A stretch of 64,000 bases of DNA from Sipunculus nudus (lineage: Eukaryota > Annelida > Sipuncula > Golfingiida > Sipunculidae). The DNA is taken from the NCBI GenBank assembly GCA_026874595.1, contig CM049313.1, positions 18,723,508-18,787,507 on the forward strand, given 5' to 3'. Shown here piece by piece: positions 51,896-62,001 of the stretch; position 1 is the first letter of the stretch; every line of letters begins with the position of its first letter. Made by a program: the position numbers and the translations under genes. The notes beneath the pieces are model-generated. The model was given only the letters and a program-made list of their open reading frames with translations, was not told the DNA's origin and did no database searches.

Positions 51896-54149
51896 CAGGG
51901 CTCGAAATTAACCCTCGAAATTGCGGCAAAATGCTGGCAGTTTTCGTCGAATGCAAATAAATTTGCCTAGTGTTGGCCTCCTGGGCAGTGGCGTAATTTT
52001 GTCTTCAAGGGTGGGGGAGGATGACTCGCAGGCGTGGGACGGTATCGAACATTGGGACTTTTTTTTATAAACACACAGACACACACACACACACATATAT
52101 ATGTATTTATATATAAAAGATATTAAAATAAGAAGACTGTAAAAAGGTTAGGTATTTTTTAGAGTACATGGTAATTCAAAGCCAGTTTTAGATATATAAT
52201 AATTTCATAGTAAGCCAAAGTCTATGATTCTAATTAATAATATATTTCATTTCCATTATATAGATATTATTCTCTGAATATTAGGGGAGATGATTACATT
52301 AACCTATCCCCCTTGCTAAAAAGTGGGGTGTATATATATATACCCCCTACCCCCCTTAAATTGATGCCCCTGCTCTGAGGCCGGCAAAAAATTAGTGGCA
52401 TTTTTAGAGCTTAGCAATAAACCTTAGGTAAGTATTAGCTACCCTAGCTTGTCAAAATTGTTTCTTTCTAAATACACTAACAGTTTATACCATTGAACTT
52501 TTTATTCCACTTCTGCATGGCAATCACTTGCTTCCTTCGCTTTCACTGATGAAATCCACCGTGATCGGTGTGTCTCTCTTTTCAAGGAGCAACATCTTTA
52601 TCCCCGCCAATATTGAAAGGCATCTGATGCAAAAAACTTCCGTGGGAACCAGATGAGTTTTTTTTTCCAATCCGAGCTCGCGAAGGGTGTCTGAAGATCA
52701 CAGCAAAGGCAATGCTGAAATTTATTATGTAATCGCTGGTGTCAAACCGCAGGTATTCAATCAAGGTGGTGACCCACCCCTCTTAATACGCTAATTAGAG
52801 TCTGTTTCCAAGTTAGAAAGCCTTCTTAAACTTTTTTTTTGGTGGAGAAAACCGCCTCAATTTTTTAAGCTGACTTATCTAATACCGGCAGGTCCTGGGT
52901 GTATACTCATCCCCGATTGCTGGGTCAAAATACCGAGGAACCTCCAAAGACGCACTCGTTTGTGAGTTATACACAGCTGTAGGGTGTGTCACGGGGTCAC
53001 TCTGGCCCGTGGCTTGGTTCGTTTGAAATATTAAGGAAGGATGCCCAAGAATAGCCAAGAACTCTCACACACACCCATGAACAAACAACTAAGACAGCAG
53101 GTATATAACAAACTTTTTGTATTGACTATATATACAGTGAATTTCAATAAATTGATTTGGCTGGTAGCTGACGCCGTTATAAAGTTGGACCAGGAACTGC
53201 TACAGGTACCAGGCTCAGTGACAGAGGGACCATCCCAAAAGTGCAATATCTGAAGACAAATAAAACCCTTATTTAATCTTTACGGTTCGCAAAAAAATCT
53301 TCCCAAGAGAAATGTGTCACAAGAAGGGAGTATAAAGCTAGAAGTACATATATGATTGATTTTAAGACCAATTAAATGCAACAGGGCACGGCACAGGTTA
53401 ATGAAGTAAAAATGATAGTAATGAAATATATTAACCAGTTACGTTCTTACGAGGCTGCAATACAGTGTCTTTACAATGCAATAAAGAAAATTGTAACAGG
53501 CTAACCAATATTGCGTCAGAGTTTGAGGAACGTCTGTTGTCACAGGTTGGTATTGGTGGCGTTGGGTTGTCATAGAAACCCTCCCTCACAGGGTTACTTC
53601 CGGTGCCTTGTTTCCCAACATTTTTGCTGCTTTTGTAAAGTTATGCATTGCCAAATATTAATATGTAATTTCAGTCACATGATACGGTACAGTTTTGGTA
53701 GAGAGTTGGGTTACCATTGTTCATTTTGCAAAAATGTCCTCTGACTTCACTTCTATCTTCATGCTTAGAGCATTTTTGTGTTCAGCTCACAGGTGAACCT
53801 ATCGGTTCCAGGTTCACAGACCAACTCTGGCCTTCACACAAAATTCCTCATGCACCAAGACACAAAAAACCTTACAGCCTCACTTTGAGTTATGTTTTTA
53901 CTGGGGCATAAGAAAGGACTTGTGACAGGGAGAAAGGGATTCTTGCCCAGCACAAAATAGAAAGAAGACAACAATTAAAACCCAATGAATACACAGGGCA
54001 TTGAAAAGCTGGACCTGACATGATCCACTGCACTCAGTCAAAACTTGAAAACAGATCAGGGATTTAAGGTTACAGGACCCTACTGGCCCGGGGAAAGTAC
54101 AGGGCAGGGTTAGAAAACTGAGTCACATGTAAAAATACATTAATAATTA

Positions 54150-54241
54150 TCGTTTTGAGCAGTCAACCTGTGACAGGGTACAGCCTACCCTTTTGGCCTG
54201 CAGACTTTGAGTTCTGTGCTTTACCCCTGAGCCACAGAGGC
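54150..54241 (-). mobile_element. SINE family A, truncated minus-strand head
   Basis: Read on the minus strand, ggcctctgtggctcaggggt then aaagcacagaactcaaag matches the tRNA-like head of family A. The body is missing. A 16-bp tandem repeat of the head's first bases adjoins it at 54230-54293. Confidence 0.6.
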
Positions 54242-54293
54242 CGAAAAGCCACAGAAGCCGATAGCCACAGAAGCCGATAGCCACAAAAGCCAG
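54230..54293. repeat. 16-bp tandem repeat, four units
   Basis: Units of agccacagaagccgat, the first and last imperfect, adjoin the 5' end of a minus-strand SINE A head whose own first bases they copy. Confidence 0.85.
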
Positions 54294-55462
54294 TCCTTGT
54301 TCAACGTTGGCATTTTTCTCAAATATGCAAGCACCGATTGTATGCAACTGGCATATCAACATTCTGTGCTGATGTGAAATTGTTTACGTATGCTTATACA
54401 AATAAAAAACTTGGTAAAAACCCGTGAAATACATAAGTTGATATACTTTAAGAAAGAGTAAAAAAGCAAAATTTACAAATAAAGAAGTGGGGTCCGGTAA
54501 AATTTCTTGGAGGAGGACCAGTAAAGTTTCTGCGCTACCAGTTCCCATGCATTTATCAGGTGGAAAATTTCTTTAAATTCCCTGTCATATTATCTTAATA
54601 AAGTAGAACGTCTCTTCTGACATTGGTCAGTTGGACCTCTGACTATAATTCAGCAGTGGCCTTAATATAATCATCACTCGATGAACCAATCAGAACTGAT
54701 GACTCTATAACGTCATGCGTACACCTGGTGGCGGTAAAATAAAAAGCCTGCTTTTAAAATTCCTTCTTTTAGACAAATTCCAGTTTTATTAGGTTTCCTG
54801 CTGTTTAGTTAAATTTTGTGAGGGGCATCTAGAACAAACACCTGTATATTATGTCATTTGCCCTTAAATTTACATTGATTTCACAATATACGGGTATGAT
54901 TAACATCCCTTCATTATTTATAATGTATTTTTAGCGGTGAATTGGTTATTTTTAGGTATATATATATATATCTGACAAGCACTACATAGGCATAATTTGG
55001 CAGAGCTTTGCCAAACGGAACACGTGTAGTCTGTACCAATACCCACGTCGACATGTTTTCCGGGATTTTTTTTTTTTTATACAAAGGAGACGGTATAAAA
55101 AGTTCTAGGCCAAAGGTTGCAGCGGCCATTTTTAAGAATACTGAGTGAATAGTAATGTCTTACCTGGCACGTAATTCGTTTGAGACAAATAATCCAAAAT
55201 ATGGCAAGAAAGTTCACAATGACTGCAGTATATATTCATCCATATAGAACAGCGATTCTGGTTTATGACGTCAGTCAATACGATGTCATACATCATTGAC
55301 CTTTATGACGTCACTATTGTCTTGTAAACAGTTCTCGTAACATGGGCATTGAAGACCTTCTGCGTAGGATTGTTTTGGGGGTTCGTTATAATAATTAGGT
55401 TAAAATGGCGGAGCATATGGGCTGTGGTCAATGTGTTGGATAGGTCAATTACCCTTTTAAGC

Positions 55463-55690
55463 CTTGCCAGTCGAGGGGTAAAATGCTGGGCTCTCTCCGC
55501 TGGCGACCCGGGTTCGATCCCGGTGTGGCCATGATAATGGGTTGTAGTGGCCCGTCCATGGCCGGTGGTTTTCTCCGGGTCCTCCGGTTTCCTCCACCTC
55601 TACATACTTTCCACCGCCACCATCTGAACCATGGAGAGTGCCTCGTATAAGTAATTATAGCTAGTTATACAATCCATGTAAAATGAATAT
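55463..55690 (+). mobile_element. tRNA-derived SINE, family B, third copy
   Basis: The order is gccagtcgaggggtaaaatg, gctggcgacccgggttcgat, aatgggttgtagtggcccgt, tccgggtcctccggtttcct, and a tail gctagttatacaatccatg. A and B boxes are readable, and the strand is set by the head. Confidence 0.78.
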
Positions 55691-56720
55691 AGTATATAGT
55701 TACTTGGTTATATTTTCCCCTTGGGTACTCCTTAACTATGAGCCCGGAGCAATTCCTTCAGTTGGTGAATATTGTTGAATTCCTACCCATAGAACTGTTG
55801 AAAAATACCCAGAGTAATACGTACAAATGGGTTAATAATAAAAAATTCCTGTCATTGGTACCTCTGAACTGGGCCGGACTAATTTTGACAAATCCGTAAA
55901 TGCTACTGTGTTCCTGTCGGTGGAACTGCGGAACTGTGTACGGAGTGATACCTTACAAATGAACAAATATCGGTCCTTCCACCTATACTTTTGAACTAGT
56001 CTTGGGTCATACCATTTAATAGGTAAATAGTAATAAGTCATCAAGTATAAGAATACCAACAAACAGTTTTTTGTCAGGTTTTGCCCCAGCGATGAAGTTC
56101 ACAGACCATGCGTTATTACCAGACAGTAGTAGCATATTCAATAAATGACATAGCTGCACGTATCGCAAGGACTCAACACGAAAACCAATCCTAGTTTTAA
56201 TGCCGGCGTCCTACAAAAGAAGCCTATCTCTGCATATCATTTTGTCATTGTGAGAGCTAGATCTTATTCAGTAACATTATTAATCTAAGTAAACAACCAC
56301 TTTAGGAAAAAATAACGATGTTTCCACACCGAATGCAAAGGTAGAAACCATGCCTGTGTGATGTTTATATTGGCAGCACAGATCGCACTTTTTCTTGGAC
56401 ATCATTAAAATCGGTGTCGCACATCTAACCAGTATCACTTGAGGGTCTATTCCATTGCAATATGCCAGTGATTTCTGCGTTTGTCGCACTGCAGAGTCAG
56501 CGAAATAGAAAACGATTACCCTGCAAGTCCTGATGGCTGTTGGGGACACATAACATTACCTCCAGCAGCATCCAGCACTTGTTTTTATTATTTGATAAAT
56601 TGACAGGAGCAACTTGCAAAATCAAGCTCAGAATGAATTCAATTGAAGCTCGAGTCATTTTAAATTGTTATCATTTAAAGTTTCATTTTTTTATCTCTCA
56701 CAAATTTGAAATTTCACATT

Positions 56721-56806
56721 GAAGCAGTCTTTTGTAAAACTAGTAAACACGTGTTGTAAAGTTGAAGCAGTCTTTTGTAAAACTAGTAAACACGTGTTGT
56801 AAAGTT
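56721..56806. repeat. Perfect 43-bp tandem duplication
   Basis: The block starting gaagcagtcttttgtaaaac and ending gtgttgtaaagtt occurs twice head to tail without a mismatch, so it is very recent or maintained. Confidence 0.95.
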
Positions 56807-57019
56807 ACAAACTCGAGAATAATATAGTGTATTATGCATAATGCCCGGCAAAAACAATTAAATGTCACACTAAAATTCCCGTTTTCATATTCTATATGTG
56901 TCACGGGACACACCACGGAAAATACCGGGCGAGCAAATGAGACTGCAAAGAGTGTGTAACGACAGTTTATTCTTAAAGCAAAAAAAACCCTGTTGAAATA
57001 CATAAAATGGAAAGTATTA

Positions 57020-57354
57020 GGCCAAAAAAATTAAAGGTATGGTTCTCAGGCACCGCCCGCATTAATTTTAAACCCCCGCATCAAAAATTTTTATTTTGAT
57101 TTTCAATAAAAAATTTCCAATTTTGAGCTGCTGCCGCTCCGACATTTCTTTCAAGAAGTTAAACCATACAATTCCCTTTGTTTTGTAGTGCTTTTACTTA
57201 TTTAGCAAAATAAAACTGTTATTTTCATGCTTTTCCCTTATCATTTGACATTTTTATCGAAACATACCAAAAAATTTAAAATAAAAAAAGCGACCGCCCG
57301 CATTGATTTCTGAAAAAAAGTGCCTGAGAACCATACCTTTTTTTTATTTTTGCC
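57020..57354 (-). mobile_element. MITE family 1, inverted copy with TTA target duplication
   Basis: The element starts ggccaaaaa and ends tttttgcc and carries ggtatggttctcaggcac and gtgcctgagaaccatacc inside its ends. TTA is present on both sides (57017-57019 and 57355-57357), giving a clean 3-bp target duplication. The interior is the reverse complement of the other copies, with the C tract on the left. Confidence 0.82.
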
Positions 57355-58394
57355 TTAAGTACATCGTTATTATTATTTTACTGTTCAACAGACCGATTCA
57401 GTTCAATATAGTTACCCAAAACATGATATGAACGTTATATAGATCAGCGGTTCACCTTTGACTTAGGAAGATCGACCAGGGTATTAGAATTGCTGCAACA
57501 AATTACACGATTATATACCTTATATGGCAAGTCAGAATATACAAACCAGATTATTGCAAGTTACAGTCATTTCGAGAAAAAACTGAAGCTCTATATTCGA
57601 AGAACCATTTAAAATCGTAATTGAACCAGTCGTACACTATCAAGAGCGGATAGAGGATTAACTATTTCCATGACGACAGGAACCCTCATGACGGCCACGT
57701 GCCTGGTGGTACTCATTGCAAGATGTCGTACGGCTGCATGCAATAACATTTTTTTACCCTGAAATTACCTGTCAGTGTAACTAATGTTACGGAACAAACA
57801 TATACAACGTAACTAATATAACATACACCGTAGCTAACATAACCTGCAACGTTCTGGACTTATAAAGCACGTGTGTAATGTCCACCATTTAAGCGAAGAC
57901 AATATTAAGCGTGACGCAATGCGGTATTTAATGAACCAATATCAGTCAGTGACTGTTTTATATTTATACTGGATATAATTTAAATTACTAATGGTTTTAG
58001 AATGACAAACTTAAACATGTTAAATTTAACCGGGTAGAGTAAAACTGTGCATACTCTACCTGTAGCAAAATCTCATACTACGCTCGGAATACCCAAGCGT
58101 GCCTCCTGTAACTTTACTTAGTCACATCGGAGCAAAGTTAACGACGGAATGGCATTGGATGACAACGAGCCACTAACTTGACGACAAATGCGTTTTGTTT
58201 TACCGACTTTGAAGTGCCTTCACTAAAGTTGTCTCAAAGCTAACTGTAAAGCACCATTTGGGGGAAGGGCCATTCGGACGGACCCGAGTACACGGTGAAC
58301 AACCGTGCGTACCTAAATTGTGACGAAACAGGGCCCGTGAAATCGTCATGTTACATATGTTTGAAAAAAAAATGCGTTCTTAATTAATCAAGCT

Positions 58395-58820
58395 TTTTCA
58401 TACCTCCACCTGGTGGCGAGAGGTATTAGGTATTACCCTTGGTTATTTGGTTTGACTATGTAAAATTTTACGCAAAATGTTCTGAACAAATTTTGGAGTG
58501 CACGGATAACACCAGGGATAACACCCGAGGAACCTTCCATTAAAACTTGGATTAATCCAAATAATAATATTTAATAAATAATGTATAATATTTTTATATA
58601 TTTTATTAAAGCGATTTTAATTCAAAGCATTCTTTCCCATTATTACACACGGCTGATTTATTATGATAGAGCTATTCCTCGGTATGAGGGGCGGTTTTGT
58701 TCTTGAGGTGACCTGGGATAGTTTTGTTGAACCGCGACAGCTAGCTGTATTGACAGACCTACATAGCAAACTTTGATAAGGATCCTCCTGGTGGAGTTTT
58801 TCGGCCTACTTATTGTTAAC
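58395..58820. repeat. Probable dispersed repeat with ggtggcgagaggtatt start
   Basis: The left end, cctccacctggtggcgagag followed by gtattaggtattaccctt, and the right end (ggatcctcctggtggagttt) are imperfectly inverted around CACCTGGTGG/CTCCTGGTGG. No second copy was found in the window. Confidence 0.35.
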
Positions 58821-59238
58821 ATTGTTACAATATATTAGCAATGCTTTCGCAATTTTACGTGTGATTTCCGGAACTGCAATACAAATCGCATTCCCAAGCC
58901 AGTTGTGGCTTTAATGAAATGTGGCATTATAATGAATAGTTTAGTATATTTTATGGCTTATTGTTTTATAATAAGATACACCCATACATTCAGATAACAA
59001 CATACCATTAGAAAACAAGAATGAGCTGTACTCATAAAGATTAAGAGCTGTTGAGCTACAATTAAAACTTCATCATACAAAAGACCATTCGCTGGACTTA
59101 TACTGCATAAGTGGCATAAATTCCAAAACATTATACACATAAGAACATACATAAGACTCCTTAATCTAATTTAAGCAATATAAATAACATAAATAGACGT
59201 ATTGTAGAGTTTTATTAACGCTGTATACTTTGTTACAG

Positions 59239-59385
59239 TTCAAGCAGGTGGAAGAGTACATGATGTACCGAAAGTTGCCGAGAAACCTGCGCCAGCGCAT
59301 CTCTGACTACTACGAACACCGTTTCCAGGGGAAGATGTTTGACGAGGAGAACATTTTGTGTGAGCTCAATGAATGTCTCAGGGAG
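59239..59385 (+). CDS. HCN: HCN exon: C-linker, A'-B' helices
   Basis: This 147-nt, 49-codon phase 0/0 exon runs from acceptor ctttgttacag to donor gag|gtacgt. It encodes [19 protein letters not shown], then [19 protein letters not shown], then [11 protein letters not shown]. This is the start of the HCN C-linker, which couples the cyclic-nucleotide-binding domain to the S6 gate; [33 protein letters not shown] is the family pattern. The previous exon ends REK and joins in frame. The expected continuation (further C-linker and the binding domain) was not found before the window ends. A decayed MITE begins 30 bp after the donor. Confidence 0.96.
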
Positions 59386-59415
59386 GTACGTGCTCTCAAT
59401 TATTATCTCTTCTAA

Positions 59416-59719
59416 GGCAAAAAATTTAAAAAAAAATCGGTTGGTTCCTCAGACACCAAGGCGCCATTTTATTTCAGTCTTCAGTAGTAATTAGACAATC
59501 AAGCGCTCATCCCGCTCGGACCTTTCTTTCAAGAAAAAGATATTATATTTTGATAATGTTTCATTTTTATCAAACTTTCACCTGTTCAGCAAAACAATTA
59601 TGTTGTTATCAAGTTGTCCCCTGATAATATTTTCATTGAAAATGAATAATAAATAAGTAAATAATCGCCCTCACACATATTTCTAAAAAAAGTTATTGAG
59701 GAACTAACCCTTTTTGGGC
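59416..59719 (-). mobile_element. MITE family 1, decayed copy beside the C-linker exon
   Basis: Outer ends ggcaaaaaattt and ctttttgggc and inner ends ggttcctcagacacc / gaggaactaacc resemble diverged family ends. The interior keeps ctttctttcaagaa and the T-rich block seen in the 57020 copy. It begins 30 bp after the donor of the C-linker exon. Membership is probable, not certain. Confidence 0.55.
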
Positions 59720-61305
59720 TTAGGAAGTTATTTTTATGTTTATGTAAGTATGCTTGTTTGTTTAATTGATTATTTCTTTCACCATTTTGCTGTTTTCTTC
59801 CAGTGCTTGCAATAATTGCACAAATAATCGATCCTTCTTTTGTTTACTTTTTTTTTATTTTTCACACATTCAACAAGAAACTCTTATGCGAACTTGTATA
59901 TATGATTCGGGGACCCCAGACATTCCGACATTCTGCTGGCGGGGATGAGGGTATACAGTTGACCTTGCCCAGGTGCGGAAATCAGTCTAGCGCCATCTTT
60001 GAGTGCATGGTCACCGTGAATGGAATGTACGACCCGTTTCATCTGACTCTGTTAAAGTCAAAGCATTCGACATCAAGTCGAGGCAAGCCAGACAATGATT
60101 GTGTTACCATATTATTCCATTCAGGTCCAAAGCCCTACTGCAGCCACCAAAGGTGACTAAATGTTAAATATATCATCATCCCACATATGCACTCGGTTGG
60201 GATACTGAGCTCAGATCTGTGTCTGTAAAAAGGAAGAAAACCCATCATGATCTCAGGTATCTCATTTTATCAAGATAAAGTTTTGTTATGGTAAGCTAAA
60301 TGCATACAATTCCAGGTTTCAATATGTCCAAGGCCCTTCTGAAAAAAAGGAATGGTTCGCAAAGCAAAGTTGCCGCAACAAGTACGTCCTTCCTGCTTAT
60401 GTCATGGCTGTTAAAAGCAAAACGGCCCGTGTCTTCTTAAAAAAATGACACTTATACCAGGACGAAAAAAATTTTATCTCACACCGTCCCAGAATCTGAT
60501 CATAAAGTTGCCCCCCCCCCTATCTGCTATTCAGAGAGTAAGATTAATAAACTATACATAAATTTTGTAACATTTCTGTCTCACCATTTTCTTTTAATAT
60601 TATAATTGGTTGTAACATCTCAAATATGTTATAGTTCACACACCAAAAAAGTTTCCCCAACCTACCCTGCTATGAGTCATCTCCCACCCTAAAAGATAAA
60701 CTGACGTCACTGAATACGATTGTATCATGTTCAAACACCACTTATCTCTGTATACGGGAAGGCGACGAAACAATCGTGCGTTAAAGGTATAAGACGTTTG
60801 TTCCCTGCACGCGGCTACCCAGAATCCTGTTTTTAGGCCCTTAGTAAATCCGCAAGGTACAGGACTCGATTCTTCGATACGTGTGTTCGCATTGTCCAGA
60901 ATTAGGGATACAATACGCCTGGTTCACCCTGACTTTCAATTTAGTCCAATCGGGTACAGCTGCAAAATCCCGGGTTTTAGAGTGACAGATGTGACACAGT
61001 CTTAGGACACCTGTCATTTAAGCATTGCGATTCAGGGCCGGATTCAGACTTTGTGAGGCCGCAAGTCATAGTGAAACTTGAGCCCCTTGTAAAACGGTAC
61101 ACGTAACACCAGAAGGATTTATAAAGGGGCTTTCTGAATAAGCCCTTTTTGGTTGCCATAATAAAGGGAAAATTATATTTGTATTTTAGTTAATTATAAG
61201 AATAAAACCCAAAACACACTAACGTGCGCTTCACGCGCGTCAAGCGTCAAGCGTCAGATCTGGAAAAAGTCGCTCCACTCAAATTATCAATGACATAATA
61301 GACTT
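59720..61305. other. Sequence after the C-linker exon, no exon found
   Basis: This is probably HCN intron. A 117-codon plus-strand frame at 59803-60156 has a hydrophobic start and an unrecognised body. The expected C-linker continuation was not seen. Confidence 0.6.
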
Positions 61306-61307
61306 AT

Positions 61308-61999
61308 GGGGCTGTCCCACTTAGGTGACTCTACAGGCGACTACAGGCGACCAGGCTGTCGCCTCATGGTCGCCGGTTGTTCGCCTGTACGGTCGCGTGT
61401 AGTCGCCTGAAGTCGCCCCAAGACGCGCGACCTCGAAGCTGTCGCCTCTGGATTTTCAACATGTTCAAAATTCTCAGGCGACAGCTTTTTTGTCGCCAGT
61501 GAGCGTAGCCTGTCTTCTACTGGCGTAGGTGCTGTCATAGGCTGCCGCCAGGTGACGCGGGTTGTCGTAGGTCCTGTCGTAGGCTGTCGCCAGGTGGCGC
61601 GGGTTGTCGTAGGTCCTGTCGTAGGCTTTCGCCAGGTGACGCGGGTTGTCGTGTGTTGTCGCGGGCTGTTGTTACTTGAAACAAGGCCCATCCTTTTGTC
61701 AAGCTCCTCATAGCACATGGTAGAGAATCGTAAAAGATTGTCGCGGGTGGACGTAGCAAGAATTCTGGTGTCGTAGGTTGTCGCCAGTGTGGTCGTAGGT
61801 TGTCGTAGATGTGGTCGTAGGTTGTCGTTAGTGATTGTCCTTTGTCGCAGCGACAGTGTCGCCGGTTGTCGCCTGCTTGTCGTAGCTTGTCGTCAGACAG
61901 CCGCCAACCATTTGTAGCTTGTCGTAGACTATTGTCGTAGCGGAGGACCATGAGGCGACAGCCTGGTCGCCTGTGGAATCGCCTAAGTGGGACAGCCCC
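61308..61999. mobile_element. DNA transposon with near-perfect TIRs, non-autonomous, ISL2EU-like
   Basis: The ends ggggctgtcccacttagg and cctaagtgggacagcccc are perfect inverted repeats, continuing as gcgac.....gaccaggctgtcgcctcatgg on the inner side. They are flanked by AT on both sides (61306-61307 and 62000-62001); TA duplications with a one-base-longer TIR fit equally well. The interior is a tandem array of short units based on tgtcgtaggttgtcgccag. The open frames across it are repeat translations with no protein meaning. Assignment to ISL2EU rests on the AT duplication and the GGGG end (inference). Confidence 0.75.
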
Positions 62000-62001
62000 A
62001 T

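Larger units (their letters stand above)
37746..59238 (+). other. HCN 21.5-kb intron between S6 and C-linker exons
   Basis: This long intron is loaded with dispersed repeats: MITE family 1 at 37989-38285, 42619-42889 and 57020-57354, an inverted-repeat element at 47592-48136, a retrotransposon tail at 50818-51200, SINEs at 51536-51895, 54150-54241 and 55463-55690, and (TA)n tracts. Unassigned stretches (43000-47590, 52100-54100 and 55700-56700) show only short open frames on either strand without recognisable products. One example is a 117-codon minus-strand frame at 44125-44478 and another a 94-codon plus-strand frame at 45434-45718. No other gene could be supported inside the intron. Confidence 0.8.
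27872..59385 (+). other. HCN: HCN (Ih) channel gene, central portion (S2-S3 loop to C-linker)
   Basis: Six exons on the + strand encode consecutive parts of an HCN channel, a tetrameric plasma-membrane cation channel opened by hyperpolarization and modulated by cyclic nucleotides. In order they give the S2-S3 loop and S3, the S4 sensor, S5 (two alternative copies), the pore and S6, and the start of the C-linker. All junctions are GT-AG and the phases are compatible. The CIGYGR filter, the DLVSSIP stretch in S3 and QGKMFDE in the C-linker point to HCN rather than CNG or EAG channels; this is family knowledge recalled, not a search. Introns are about 1.7, 4.9, 0.8, 1.7 and 21.5 kb. Exons for the N-terminus, S1/S2 and the cyclic-nucleotide-binding domain were not found here, so the gene is partial in this window. 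No promoter is visible. Confidence 0.93.

Noticed and set aside
59803-60156. Cyclic-nucleotide-binding exon
   Set aside because: The frame lacks the binding-domain glycine and arginine pattern and any acceptor in the right phase.
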